DNA of 64,000 nucleotides from Elusimicrobiota bacterium (GCA_022072025.1 JAJVIP010000018.1:1-64000), one strand, 5' to 3'. Numbered from the stretch's first letter, positions 26,603-35,178 are shown. The notes: a model not told the origin generated them from the sequence alone. Made by a program: numbers and translations.

Positions 26603-28766
26603 AGCCAAGGCCCTTTGGCCGGGACGACCGTACCCATTGGGGGCCTCTTGGGATGGCAGCGGCATAAATTTCGCACTATTCTCCGAACATGCCACGCGCG
26701 TTGAGCTTTGTCTGTTTGATGAAAACGGCCAAGGGGAAACGAGACTCAACCTTCCGGAACAAACGAATCAGGTATGGCACGGTTATTTACCAGGCGGCAA
26801 GCCAGGACAACTCTACGGTTACCGTGTGCACGGGCCCTATGAGCCAAGCAATGGCCACCGGTTTAACGTTAATAAATTGTTGCTCGATCCTTATGCTCGC
26901 GATGTGGCGCGTGCGGGACATTGGAATGACGCGCTGCATGGGTATCGCATCGGCACTTCTGAATCTGATCTTTCTTGTGATGACCGCGATAGCGCGCCCT
27001 TTGCTCCGTTGGGGCGCGTCGTCGATACCGCTTTCGATTGGGGCGGTGACACCCCTCCTGACATTCCCTGGGCGGAAACGGCAATTTATGAATTGCATGT
27101 CCGGGGTTTCACAAAACTTCATCCTCAAATTCCCGAGTCGCTTCGTGGAACCTATGCAGGCTTGGGTTCACCTGTGGCCATCTCTCACCTGAAAAAGTTA
27201 GGAGTGACTGCCGTTGAACTTTTGCCCGTTCATGCCCACTTTGACGAACGGTTTTTAGTAGATCAAGGACGGACCAACTATTGGGGGTATAACAGCATTG
27301 GGTATTTTGCGCCGCAACGACGTTATGCGTGCGGAAACGGCGAGAATGTTATCCACGAATTTAAGTCCATGGTTCGCGCCCTGCACCAGGCCGGAATCGA
27401 AGTGATTTTGGATGTTGTCTACAACCACACCGGTGAAGGCAACCAAATGGGGCCCACGATCTCGCTCCGCGGAATCGACAACGCTTCTTACTATCGCCTG
27501 AAAAAGGATCGTCGCTATTACACCGACTTTACCGGTTGCGGCAATTCATTGAACATGCAACATCCGCGCGCTCTCCAGTTGGTTATGGATAGCCTGCGTT
27601 ACTGGGCCAGTGAGATGCATGTGGACGGGTTTCGCTTCGATTTGGCCAGCGCCCTGGCACGCGAAAACTATGAAGTCGATCGGACGTCTTCTTTCTTCGA
27701 CATCATCGGCCAAGATCCCATTCTTTCCCGCGTTAAACTGATCGCAGAGCCTTGGGATGTGGGGCCCGGCGGGTATCAGGTGGGAAATTTTCCGCCCGGA
27801 TGGACAGAATGGAACGGTCGTTACCGAGACACAATGCGGCGTTTTTGGAAAGGAGACGGTGGAATAATTAGTGAAGTAGCCACACGGCTTTGCGGGTCGA
27901 ACGATCTTTACGACTGGAATGGCCGTCAGCCCCATGCGAGCATCAATTTCATCACCTGCCATGATGGATTTACGCTGCAGGATTTGGTGAGTTACAACGA
28001 GAAACACAACGAAGCGAACAAGGAGGAAAACCGCGACGGATCCAATGACAATCAGTCATGGAATAGCGGAGCCGAAGGCCCCACGAATGACAAGGAAATT
28101 CAAGCGTTACGCGATCGCCGTGTTAGAAACTTCCTTGCCACTCTTTTTCTATCTCAAGGAGTTCCCATGATTTTGGCCGGCGATGAATTTGGCCAAACAC
28201 AGAATGGAAACAACAACGCTTATTCCCAAGACAACGAGATAGCTTGGCTTCATTGGCCGGATAAAAATGACGCGAAGAAGAACGCTCTAATAGATTTTGT
28301 CGCTGCCCTTCATGCCTTTCGCAAAAAACAACCAACGTTGCGCCGGCGCCGTTTTCTGCAGGGACGACCGATTCACGGTCAGACGGTTCGGGACATTTAC
28401 TGGATTAAGTCTTCTGGAGGAGAGATATCAGAAATGGAGTGGAAATCCAGTAACGAGCGTTCGTTTGGCTTGTGTTTGATCGGAGATCAACTGAGTGATA
28501 CGGATGAAAAGGGAATTCTACTCACGGGGGATACGCTTCTCATTTTGATTAATGGACATCACGAAAATATCGACTTCGCCTTGGGTGAACGGGCACGTCA
28601 ACTGTCATGGGAGCAGATCTTTGACACGAGCGAACCGCACTTCATTAAGAGGCAAATCGGTCGTGTGTCGTCACATCCCATGGTTGCGAGATCCATGTCG
28701 GTCTGGCGCATGGTGCCCGACGAGACGCAACTTGAGGCCTTGCTAAAACCAGACTCACAAAATTAG
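26559..28766 (+). CDS. glgX: Glycogen debranching enzyme, GlgX type
   Basis: About 735 residues: a CBM48 domain (RPYPLGASWDGSGINFALFSEHA) followed by a GH13 barrel. Catalytic elements are visible in DGFRFDLAS (nucleophile), LIAEPWDVG (acid/base) and TCHDGFTLQDLVSYNEKHN. It hydrolyses alpha-1,6 branches of phosphorylase limit dextrin. ATG 26559 lies within glgP (44-base overlap); a TTG overlapping the glgP stop is another possible start. Its TAG overlaps the stop of the convergent LOG gene by 4 bases. Confidence 0.95.
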   Translation: MPTTFGKPKLAPLTKAKALWPGRPYPLGASWDGSGINFALFSEHATRVELCLFDENGQGETRLNLPEQTNQVWHGYLPGGKPGQLYGYRVHGPYEPSNGHRFNVNKLLLDPYARDVARAGHWNDALHGYRIGTSESDLSCDDRDSAPFAPLGRVVDTAFDWGGDTPPDIPWAETAIYELHVRGFTKLHPQIPESLRGTYAGLGSPVAISHLKKLGVTAVELLPVHAHFDERFLVDQGRTNYWGYNSIGYFAPQRRYACGNGENVIHEFKSMVRALHQAGIEVILDVVYNHTGEGNQMGPTISLRGIDNASYYRLKKDRRYYTDFTGCGNSLNMQHPRALQLVMDSLRYWASEMHVDGFRFDLASALARENYEVDRTSSFFDIIGQDPILSRVKLIAEPWDVGPGGYQVGNFPPGWTEWNGRYRDTMRRFWKGDGGIISEVATRLCGSNDLYDWNGRQPHASINFITCHDGFTLQDLVSYNEKHNEANKEENRDGSNDNQSWNSGAEGPTNDKEIQALRDRRVRNFLATLFLSQGVPMILAGDEFGQTQNGNNNAYSQDNEIAWLHWPDKNDAKKNALIDFVAALHAFRKKQPTLRRRRFLQGRPIHGQTVRDIYWIKSSGGEISEMEWKSSNERSFGLCLIGDQLSDTDEKGILLTGDTLLILINGHHENIDFALGERARQLSWEQIFDTSEPHFIKRQIGRVSSHPMVARSMSVWRMVPDETQLEALLKPDSQN

Positions 28767-29500
28767 CGAGAAGGCTCGATCGATTTCTTGCGCCATTTTT
28801 CATAACGATGGCGAATAATTTCAACAGCTTGATCAGCGGTCTCCACACATTTTGGGATCTTTAAATCCGCCGGGTTGACGAGATTCAAGTCCGACCGGAG
28901 CAGATGTTTCTCAGCCCATTTGATGAGGTCCGGCCACATTTTCCCAATGAGAATCAAAGGTGTTTGGCCTAACTTTTGGACTTGAAGCAGTTGCCAAATC
29001 ATCGTCAATTCCAGAACTGTTCCAATGCCGCCTGGGACGACAACATACGCATCCGAGACGAGAACAAAATGATGCAATCTGGAGAAAAAAGTGCGGTGCT
29101 CATAAGATTGTTTTACGAATGGATTGACGGATTGCTCGAATGGAAGATGCACATTAATGCCGATATTGCGGCCTCGAGCCTTCGGCCCTAAAGAGGCGAT
29201 ACCTTCATTCGCTGCTTCCATGAGCCCCGGGCCGCCGCCGGTGACGATACTACAACCCATGCACCCCAGCTCTGCGGAGAGATCTCGAACCGCGACATAC
29301 ACCCAATGCTTGCGGGGAATGCGCGCCGAACCAAAAATGGTGACTCGGAATTCCTCCCTTTTCTTGGGTCTGAGCCGGGTCAGATTGTTGACGACTTCCC
29401 AAAGTCCCTGCACGGATTGACCTAATACGTCAATCACTTGTTTCTCATTATCCAGAGTTATGAAATCCCCGGTATCTGATTTGTTGTTTGTTCGCTTCAT
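28763..29500 (-). CDS. LOG-family protein (nucleotide 5'-monophosphate phosphoribohydrolase-like)
   Basis: A 245-residue Rossmann-type protein with the family motifs VTGGGPGLMEAANEG and VVPGGIGTVLELTMIWQ. Characterised relatives (LOG, YgdH/PpnN, 'lysine decarboxylase-like') release ribose-5-P from nucleoside monophosphates. A 35-residue N-terminal extension precedes the core. It sits 11 bases after pyruvate kinase on the same strand, so the two are probably cotranscribed. The exact substrate cannot be read from the sequence. Confidence 0.88.
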   Translation of the reverse strand: MKRTNNKSDTGDFITLDNEKQVIDVLGQSVQGLWEVVNNLTRLRPKKREEFRVTIFGSARIPRKHWVYVAVRDLSAELGCMGCSIVTGGGPGLMEAANEGIASLGPKARGRNIGINVHLPFEQSVNPFVKQSYEHRTFFSRLHHFVLVSDAYVVVPGGIGTVLELTMIWQLLQVQKLGQTPLILIGKMWPDLIKWAEKHLLRSDLNLVNPADLKIPKCVETADQAVEIIRHRYEKWRKKSIEPSR

Positions 29501-29511
29501 AAACCTCCCAG

Positions 29512-30921
29512 TTACAATTGAACAATCCGCAAAAGATCACTGCCCTCTCCATAAAGGCCCTTGGCCGATTGGACCAAGACCAGGCGATCTCCGCGTTTCA
29601 CTCCGCCATGCCGGCGAATCTCCCGTTTAATAACTCGAAGTGCCCGGTCCCAAGGACTGGGAACCACGAGCGGCCTGACGCTTCGGGTCAGCGTTTGCCT
29701 GCATGCTTCTTGCCAACTGTTGCACAATAAAAAAATCAATGATTCTGGGTGAAACCGGGAAATCATGGCCGCCAAAGTTTTGGCCTTCGGATCGATCAAT
29801 ATCGCCTTGGCTCTGCAATCTTTAGCAAGTTGCCATGCGCTTCGACCAATTGCATCCGCAAGCGGAAGCTGATCATTATGCGCTGTTTCATTTTGGGGTG
29901 CCGCGTAGGGAAAATGCTCTTCGGTAACGCGTGCGACACGGCCAAGCGTCAAAACAGATTCGACAGGATAGCGCCCGATCGCAGATTCTGCGGATAACAT
30001 CACGGCATCGGTCCCATCCAAAATGGCGTTTGACACATCGGAAATTTCTGCGCGTGTCGGAACGGAATGTTCAACCATCGATTCGAGCATTTGCGTCGCA
30101 GTCACAACCGGGCGACCCAGTCTGTTCGCGACCGCGATAATTTCCTTTTGAAATAGAGGGACCTGTTCGAGAGGCGTTTCGACGCCAAGGTCGCCCCGAG
30201 CCACCATCACCGCGTCGGCCGCCGAAACAACTTGTTCAAGTTCTCGTAAGGCCCCTTTCTTTTCGATCTTTGCCATAAGGGAAGGGGCTCCCCGCTTGTT
30301 ACCACTCAAGCGTCGAATCGCCTCGACATCAGCGACCTTTTGGACAAATGAAATAGCCAACCAATCTACGCGATGTTTGAGCGCGAAGCGAATCCACTTC
30401 CGATCGACTGCCGTTGGAAGTGCTTTCGCTAGATCTGTGTCAGGGAGATTTACGCCTGAGCCTGTGCGCACGAATCCACCAACGAGAACTCGACACTGAA
30501 CAGCTTGGGGATTTTTTCGATGCACGATCAACTTGACTGTTCCGTCGGCCAGAAAGACTTTGTCTCCCCGCTGAAGATCCTTAATGATTTGGTCCTCACG
30601 AACAGGAAGATGACCTTTGATTTTGCTGCGAGGTCCGGTCAAAACCACAATCTCTCCTTTTCGAAGTAGACGTTTTTCATCCGGTAATGTCCCAAGTCGC
30701 AACTTGGGTCCGGGAAGATCAACCATGATTCCAACAGGGGTGCGAAGGGAGCGCGCCAATCGGCGCACGTCAACAATCCGATTAGCGTGCTCTGCGGGTG
30801 TGCCGTGAGAAGCGTTTAATCGGAATAGATTAACACCCGCTTCGATCAAACGCCGCAATGTCCTTGGTTTGTCAGAAGCCGGTCCGAGTGTGCAGACGAT
30901 CTTGGTGTGTTGGGGAGCCAT
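29512..30921 (-). CDS. pyk: Pyruvate kinase
   Basis: A 469-residue pyruvate kinase (phosphoenolpyruvate + ADP to pyruvate + ATP). Motifs: KIVCTLGPAS at the N-terminus, FRLNASHG, MVDLPGPKLRLG, a B domain, LMAKIEKKGAL, VMVARGDLGVETPLEQVP and ATQMLESMVEHSVPTRAEISDVSNAILDGTDAVMLSAESAIG. The C-terminal regulatory domain is present. It diverges from the nucleotide-cyclase gene at 31078; the 156-base gap carries a hairpin in the leader of the latter. Confidence 0.96.
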   Translation of the reverse strand: MAPQHTKIVCTLGPASDKPRTLRRLIEAGVNLFRLNASHGTPAEHANRIVDVRRLARSLRTPVGIMVDLPGPKLRLGTLPDEKRLLRKGEIVVLTGPRSKIKGHLPVREDQIIKDLQRGDKVFLADGTVKLIVHRKNPQAVQCRVLVGGFVRTGSGVNLPDTDLAKALPTAVDRKWIRFALKHRVDWLAISFVQKVADVEAIRRLSGNKRGAPSLMAKIEKKGALRELEQVVSAADAVMVARGDLGVETPLEQVPLFQKEIIAVANRLGRPVVTATQMLESMVEHSVPTRAEISDVSNAILDGTDAVMLSAESAIGRYPVESVLTLGRVARVTEEHFPYAAPQNETAHNDQLPLADAIGRSAWQLAKDCRAKAILIDPKAKTLAAMISRFHPESLIFLLCNSWQEACRQTLTRSVRPLVVPSPWDRALRVIKREIRRHGGVKRGDRLVLVQSAKGLYGEGSDLLRIVQL

Positions 30922-31020
30922 GGTTTAATTGTATCGAATGAATTCCAATCAGCCCATTAAATGTCGGGCTCAAATATTTAAGTTAAAAGTTAAAATCAGT
31001 GCATCGTTGTTGGGCAAACC

Positions 31021-31059
31021 AAGGCGTTGCTGTCCCCATGGGGGCGGTGACGCCTTTTT
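31021..31059 (+). terminator. Candidate intrinsic terminator/attenuator in the cyclase leader
   Basis: AAGGCGT (31021-31027) pairs with ACGCCTT (31050-31056), with a further CCCCATGGGG dyad inside, and the stem runs into T5 (31055-31059). It is in the 5' leader of the + strand cyclase gene, 9 bases before its AGGAGG. A terminator in this position could act as an attenuator. The word TGGGCAAACC directly precedes the stem. Confidence 0.45.
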
Positions 31060-31077
31060 CGTTTTCAGGAGGATCGA

Positions 31078-31776
31078 ATGGGAGCGCGCAAGCCGCTCGA
31101 TTTGGAATTTCTGCAGCGCGGTCCGCGAATACAAGCAAGCCGCGTGAAGATTTTAGTCGCATTTGGCGACATCAGCGGTTTCGGCGCTTGGACGCGACGA
31201 GGAAGCAACTCGCCCGAGGAGTTTAAAGATTTTATGGTGCACCTTTACAAGGAATTCATTCGGTTCCGAAACGGCAACGGATATTTTGTGAAGCTGATGG
31301 GCGATGGGTTTATGTGTATCACCGAAATCGGCAAAGGCGACGCTAAGTCGCGAACATTGGAATTTTTGAATCATGCGATGGATTTAGAATTTGCAATTCA
31401 GACTATCACGAGAAAAACGTTCCCAGCGCCCGGATCATTCAGAATTCGCATCGCAGCTGGTCATGTTTGGAAAATGGTAGCCAGCCGACCGGGGCAAGAA
31501 ACGGCACAAACAGATTATTTGGGATATGCGATAAATTTGGCGGCGCGACTTCTGGAGATTGATCGCGAATCATCAGTTCTATGCCATGAGAGTGTTCGGA
31601 GGATTTTGAATGGAGCTATTCGCAATAGGACAGAGTTCGGCTTTAAGCCCCTTCATATTCGGATCCGATGTCCGCGGGGCGTAGATCCGGAAGATATCCG
31701 GACGCTGTGGAAGGTTTATCCTTTGAAAGCCTCGACGATGGCCAAGCCGATCAGCAACAAAACCATCCCCACGTGA
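31078..31776 (+). CDS. Class III nucleotide (adenylate/guanylate) cyclase domain protein
   Basis: A 232-residue single-domain protein starting at ATG 31078 after AGGAGG. It matches the class III cyclase pattern: first metal Asp in VAFGDISGFGAW, Lys and second metal Asp in VKLMGDGFMCI, and the transition-state Asn/Arg in GYAINLAARLL. These residues suggest an active enzyme making a cyclic nucleotide, though the domain is short and lacks partner sensor domains. It is soluble. A regulatory cyclase-homology domain that has lost activity remains possible. Confidence 0.72.
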   Translation: MGARKPLDLEFLQRGPRIQASRVKILVAFGDISGFGAWTRRGSNSPEEFKDFMVHLYKEFIRFRNGNGYFVKLMGDGFMCITEIGKGDAKSRTLEFLNHAMDLEFAIQTITRKTFPAPGSFRIRIAAGHVWKMVASRPGQETAQTDYLGYAINLAARLLEIDRESSVLCHESVRRILNGAIRNRTEFGFKPLHIRIRCPRGVDPEDIRTLWKVYPLKASTMAKPISNKTIPT

Positions 31777-31862
31777 AACATCACCACAGAATCGAGCAGT
31801 TCGTAGTAGTTTCTTGCCCACCATTTGCGGAACGCCTTGCGAATTGCGTAACAATCGCCCAT
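31716..31862 (-). CDS. 48-residue membrane protein
   Basis: The ATG at 31862 is preceded by AAGGAGG (31871-31877) with ideal spacing. The 48 residues begin MGDCYAIRKAFRKWWARNYY and end with one hydrophobic segment (VGMVLLLIGLAIVEAF). The first half is basic and aromatic, so a single-span protein with a cytoplasmic amphipathic N-terminus is likely. Its last 61 bases overlap the 3' end of the cyclase gene in antisense. No family is recognised. Confidence 0.55.
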   Translation of the reverse strand: MGDCYAIRKAFRKWWARNYYELLDSVVMFHVGMVLLLIGLAIVEAFKG

Positions 31863-32035
31863 TTGTCCCACCTCCTTGATTCGGCGCCGTTGGCGTCAGG
31901 ACTGGGACCGTGTAGGGACTGGGCCGATTAATCCAGTCATTCGTGACCTGGGAACGGGTAGAGAACAGTAGGCGTTTCTTTCCCTCGGATTCGAAATAGA
32001 TTTCGGCGCTACCTTTTGTCGAGGCAATCTGACCG

Positions 32036-32458
32036 CTATTTGGAAAAGGCAATTCGACCGTAATCTTGGCCCCTAGCTGGTTTTTGTTTGATTTCGTCAA
32101 ACCGCTCAAGTTGGACTTGATGGTCCGGTACACGCGCGATCTCTTTGAGCCTGCTTTCGGTGATAGGTCCCTTCGTTTTGGAGGGTGGCAGCGTAAGAAT
32201 GTACTCCTGAATTCCCGGAGCGAGTTTGACGAGGTTCAAGAGGCGCGTGAGATACGAAGGGTCAACGCCAACTTGTCTGGCCAAGTCCGCGCGGCTCAGG
32301 CTTGGATCTCCATCTAGCCGCGCTTTGAGTTGGGACGCCTGCTTGAGCATCACTTGAATTGGCGGCGGCTTAGGCTCTTGCCATCGACGTTGTTTGGCCT
32401 GTATCGCCTTGGCTTCATCGGGAAGGACGACTTGGATGATTCCCTTTCTTCTCTTCAC
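32036..32458 (-). CDS. ParB/KorB-like helix-turn-helix protein (copy 1)
   Basis: A 140-residue protein from GTG 32458. The centre (KARLDGDPSLSRADLARQVGVDPSYLTRLLNLVKLAPGIQEYIL) is the helix-turn-helix found in ParB, KorB and Noc proteins, without the ParB nuclease fold. A clear paralog is encoded at 38494-38964. Such stand-alone ParB-type HTH proteins are often seen beside serine recombinases. The frame remains open upstream of GTG back to a TAA at 32669-32671 without any ATG, which suggests loss of an older N-terminus. Inverted repeats lie in this upstream part. Confidence 0.6.
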   Translation of the reverse strand: MKRRKGIIQVVLPDEAKAIQAKQRRWQEPKPPPIQVMLKQASQLKARLDGDPSLSRADLARQVGVDPSYLTRLLNLVKLAPGIQEYILTLPPSKTKGPITESRLKEIARVPDHQVQLERFDEIKQKPARGQDYGRIAFSK

Positions 32459-32545
32459 TCGGCCAAAAGCGAGCGGATCCGGAACGCCAAATCCGGCTCT
32501 GCGGTCATCGCCAAATTCAATAGAATTGGCTATGAACCACTTTTG

Positions 32546-32595
32546 GTTTTGACTACCGTAACAATCGGGCAGGCGATCCTTACGGTAGTCAAAAC
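32546..32595. repeat. Perfect 16-bp inverted repeat with 18-base spacer
   Basis: GTTTTGACTACCGTAA at 32546-32561 is the exact reverse complement of 32580-32595. The same word with one change, continued by CAATCGGG, recurs as a direct repeat at 32621-32644. A related copy lies at 41173-41192. The dyad lies 88-137 bases upstream of the GTG of the ParB-like gene and could be its operator or a recombinase site. Confidence 0.7.
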
Positions 32596-32620
32596 GGGTC
32601 GCCTCAGTTTTTAGTCCAGA

Positions 32621-32644
32621 GTTTTGATTACCGTAACAATCGGG
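32621..32644 (+). repeat. Direct repeat of 32546-32569
   Basis: GTTTTGATTACCGTAA followed by CAATCGGG matches 32546-32569 at 23 of 24 positions. The internal 20-mer (32622-32641) matches 41173-41192 at 18 of 20 positions and in the same orientation. The two sites bracket most of the defence island. Confidence 0.6.
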
Positions 32645-32845
32645 GAGCCACTGAATGGAAATGGTTGATTAGTAACGCTTTTAGTATGTTCCTGGCATTG
32701 TTGGATTTTTGAAAAGTCGGTTCTCCGTCGACGTTCCATTTCGAATCCAACTTCGGGGGGAGCAGATTGACGGCAAACAAAATCGTTCCAAGCGGGGTTC
32801 TAAAGATAGGATGGAAAAATTAATTTGAACGAGCGTGTGACGAAA

Positions 32846-33244
32846 TTATTTGTCGAACCGTTTCAAAATCCTCCACACCGCTGTCCGCGTCCATCTTCCA
32901 CTTCTTCGAGTTTCCTTGTCTTCCTGATTAAGAGTTTGGGCGATCTTTTCCGTCGAGAGTCCCTGTTTTTTCAATTCTTTAATGCGTTCGATCCATTTTG
33001 CTTCTTTCTCGTCGGGAGTCCGACTCCATCCGCCAGCCATTTGGCCAAATGGAACGGGTCCACACCTTCGTGGAAAGTTGAAAGGAACTAACATGTCCGA
33101 TTTCCCCTCATCAATTTTTTCGGTTGCCACTTTTCCTTCATGTATCAATCGCAACACCGCCTCCGTCAATAACTGCACAATACGATTCATCCGTTCTTCT
33201 GGTGTCAGTTCGTCTGGATTTAAACATACCCGAGTTTTGTCCAT
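32846..33244 (-). CDS. Recombinase-derived HTH protein
   Basis: About 132 residues from ATG 33244, with GGAGG five bases upstream. The N-terminus (DELTPEERMNRIVQLLTEAVLRLI) resembles small proteins encoded beside serine recombinases. The C-terminus (IERIKELKKQGLSTEKIAQTLNQED... SGRWTRTAVWRILKR) is like the 'Recombinase' helix-turn-helix domain that follows the resolvase catalytic domain. No catalytic serine domain is present, so it looks like an accessory or a decayed recombinase. It diverges from the OLD nuclease gene by about 107 bases. Confidence 0.55.
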   Translation of the reverse strand: MDKTRVCLNPDELTPEERMNRIVQLLTEAVLRLIHEGKVATEKIDEGKSDMLVPFNFPRRCGPVPFGQMAGGWSRTPDEKEAKWIERIKELKKQGLSTEKIAQTLNQEDKETRRSGRWTRTAVWRILKRFDK

Positions 33245-33351
33245 ACCCACCTCCGCGATTCAAATTTCGAATCAACGGGATTTGGTACCTTCGGTGGGAA
33301 AGATGTGCAAGTTATTTCACGGGAAAAATTATCACAAGGATCCTGCTGGCT

Positions 33352-35178
33352 ATGCTTAAAAAGATTCGGATAAAGGGATTTCGTTCTTTTAGCCAAGAAA
33401 GTTTTCAAACAGTTTATTTACAGCAAATAAACTTTATTGTTGGCGAAAATAGCTCTGGGAAAAGCAATTTGCTCGAAGCAATTCGGTTCGCCTTAAACCC
33501 ATCGAACGAGGGCATTACAAGGAATGATTTCAGCATTCGAAAAAGCAAGAACCGATTCAAGGTAACTGACAAAAAAGCAACGTCCATTGAAATAGAACTT
33601 ACATTCTCCAATCCCAAGAAATTTTTTCCAAAAGAAGTGTTACGAGGATTTGCAAAGGCCTCCGAAGTAACCATGCGCTGCAAAGTAACCGGGAGAGATA
33701 TTTATAAGAAGGAATATTTTATTGGCACAAAGAAGATTCAGAAAATTGCGGCCTATAAAAATATGCTCACTGAATCGGCAGCGAAAAAGTTTTTATCAAA
33801 ATTGCAATATAGCGTTTCTCCCATTGTGCGAAGCGCTGACAGCATTAAGGAGCTAAAACAACTATTGCCGCTCGGAACAAGTAGTAGCAGTCGTTCTGCA
33901 TTGATGAAATTCTCGAATGAGGTAACCAATCAGCTTAAAAGAATAGTTAAACCGCTTCTTAAAAAATCTGGGAACCAAATTGAGATCAAAACCGACTTGA
34001 GGGGGATTGACGCAATAAGGAACATGGCTTTGGATATAGACGTAATCGATGAATTCCCGGTGCCAATTCAAAATAGCGGTCAAGGATTAATAAGTGATTT
34101 TTTGCTTCGCCTTTTCTTAAGCACCCATAAAAGTGGAATCGTCGCATTTGAGGAACCTGAAATTCATATGCATCCGAATAAAATCCGTGAATTCATCAAA
34201 ACTGTTAGAAAAGCTGCTCCGGGCATTCAAGTCATCCTTACTACGCACTCGCCGCTGTTGGCCACATATGCGAATTTCAGTGAAATTATTTTAGTCAAGA
34301 AAACGGGAAGATATAGCAAGGCACATCAAATGGTTGAAAACCTAGAAAATTCCGCTGATCTGACGAGAAGTCGATTTAAACTTTTCCAGCAATATCAATG
34401 CACAGAAATGCTTTTTGCCCGAGGAGTAATATTTGTCGAAGGCCCACAAGATCGAATTGCATATGAAATGGCTGAACTTGGCATGGAACTCTCGCTTAGG
34501 GAAAATGGGATTTCAATTATTACTGCAGGTGGGAAGGACACCTTTAGACCTTACGTCGAATTTTGCGAAAGATTGCAAATTCCGTGGGCCATTCTATTTG
34601 ACGCTAATGCATATATTGATGGCAGCTCTTCGTGTGGTGTTTTAAAGGAATTTGAAAATAGGAAATGGATTACATCGGATGCTGTGAACAAATTGTTAGC
34701 CGACTTCCAGAGCCCGAAGAAACGAAAGAAAAGCCTGGAATTAATTAATGAGCAGTTAAGAAAATATCATGGTTCAATTTCGCCTTTGCCACATAATGAT
34801 ATGTCTGATGCGGTGCCAGATTGCTTGTCGGTGGGTTTAAAGAAAGGCTTGATTTCCCAGGCGTGGTTGAAAGATGTATTCGTGAAACTTGGTGGCCATG
34901 TTAATGAAAGTGACCAGGCAAAAATTGAAGATGCCGTAAAAAAATCTGCCAAAGACACTCATAAAATGGCAGTAATATTGGAAAGGCTCCCTTCAAACGC
35001 CTGGGGTTCAATTGGTGCTTCGATTGATTTTGCAAATCAAGCCATAGGTAAAATGACCCAGCCAGGGAAGACCACAAGAGCGGTAATAAAAAAGACGATA
35101 GCTAGTCCACCGCCAACAGAGACAAAAGCCGAGCCTGGACAAATTCTCGCCAATCAAACTGCCCCGGCTACAGCATAA
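33352..35178 (+). CDS. OLD-family ATP-dependent nuclease (ABC ATPase + TOPRIM)
   Basis: A 608-residue protein from ATG 33352 (AAGGA upstream). An SMC/RecF-like ATPase has Walker A GENSSGKSN (residues 31-39), Walker B IVAFEEPEIHMHP (about 262) and the switch VILTTHSPLL. A TOPRIM domain follows (ARGVIFVEGPQDRIA with its Glu; ILFDAN where the DxD motif is expected). Phage P2 OLD and Gabija GajA belong to this superfamily and act in anti-phage defence. No UvrD/GajB-like helicase adjoins it, so it is a solitary (class 1-like) OLD. It converges on the restriction gene. The last 40 residues are low-complexity (Pro, Thr, Ala). Confidence 0.88.
   Translation: MLKKIRIKGFRSFSQESFQTVYLQQINFIVGENSSGKSNLLEAIRFALNPSNEGITRNDFSIRKSKNRFKVTDKKATSIEIELTFSNPKKFFPKEVLRGFAKASEVTMRCKVTGRDIYKKEYFIGTKKIQKIAAYKNMLTESAAKKFLSKLQYSVSPIVRSADSIKELKQLLPLGTSSSSRSALMKFSNEVTNQLKRIVKPLLKKSGNQIEIKTDLRGIDAIRNMALDIDVIDEFPVPIQNSGQGLISDFLLRLFLSTHKSGIVAFEEPEIHMHPNKIREFIKTVRKAAPGIQVILTTHSPLLATYANFSEIILVKKTGRYSKAHQMVENLENSADLTRSRFKLFQQYQCTEMLFARGVIFVEGPQDRIAYEMAELGMELSLRENGISIITAGGKDTFRPYVEFCERLQIPWAILFDANAYIDGSSSCGVLKEFENRKWITSDAVNKLLADFQSPKKRKKSLELINEQLRKYHGSISPLPHNDMSDAVPDCLSVGLKKGLISQAWLKDVFVKLGGHVNESDQAKIEDAVKKSAKDTHKMAVILERLPSNAWGSIGASIDFANQAIGKMTQPGKTTRAVIKKTIASPPPTETKAEPGQILANQTAPATA

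Larger units (their letters stand above)
32459..32845. other. Repeat-rich interval upstream of ParB-like copy 1
   Basis: This interval of 387 bases has no intact gene. It contains the perfect 16-bp inverted repeat at 32546-32595, a third copy of the same word at 32621-32644, and a minus-strand frame (32459-32668) joined to the ParB-like gene but lacking a start. That frame encodes LPDCYG twice. A T-arm-like word TTCGAATCC occurs at 32740-32748 without a matching stem. I read this as a decayed recombination-related locus. Confidence 0.4.

Noticed and set aside
31011-31059. GEMM-I cyclic di-GMP riboswitch before the cyclase gene
   Set aside because: Only the GGGCAAACC word agrees. The second conserved strand (GGGACGCAAAGCC) and the two-helix fold are not found, so only a terminator-like hairpin is annotated.
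31579-32133. Minus-strand 184-codon frame
   Set aside because: It overlaps the cyclase gene, the 48-residue membrane ORF and the ParB-like gene, and shows no family pattern. The part at 31900-32100 looks slightly protein-like, but no start or Shine-Dalgarno supports it.
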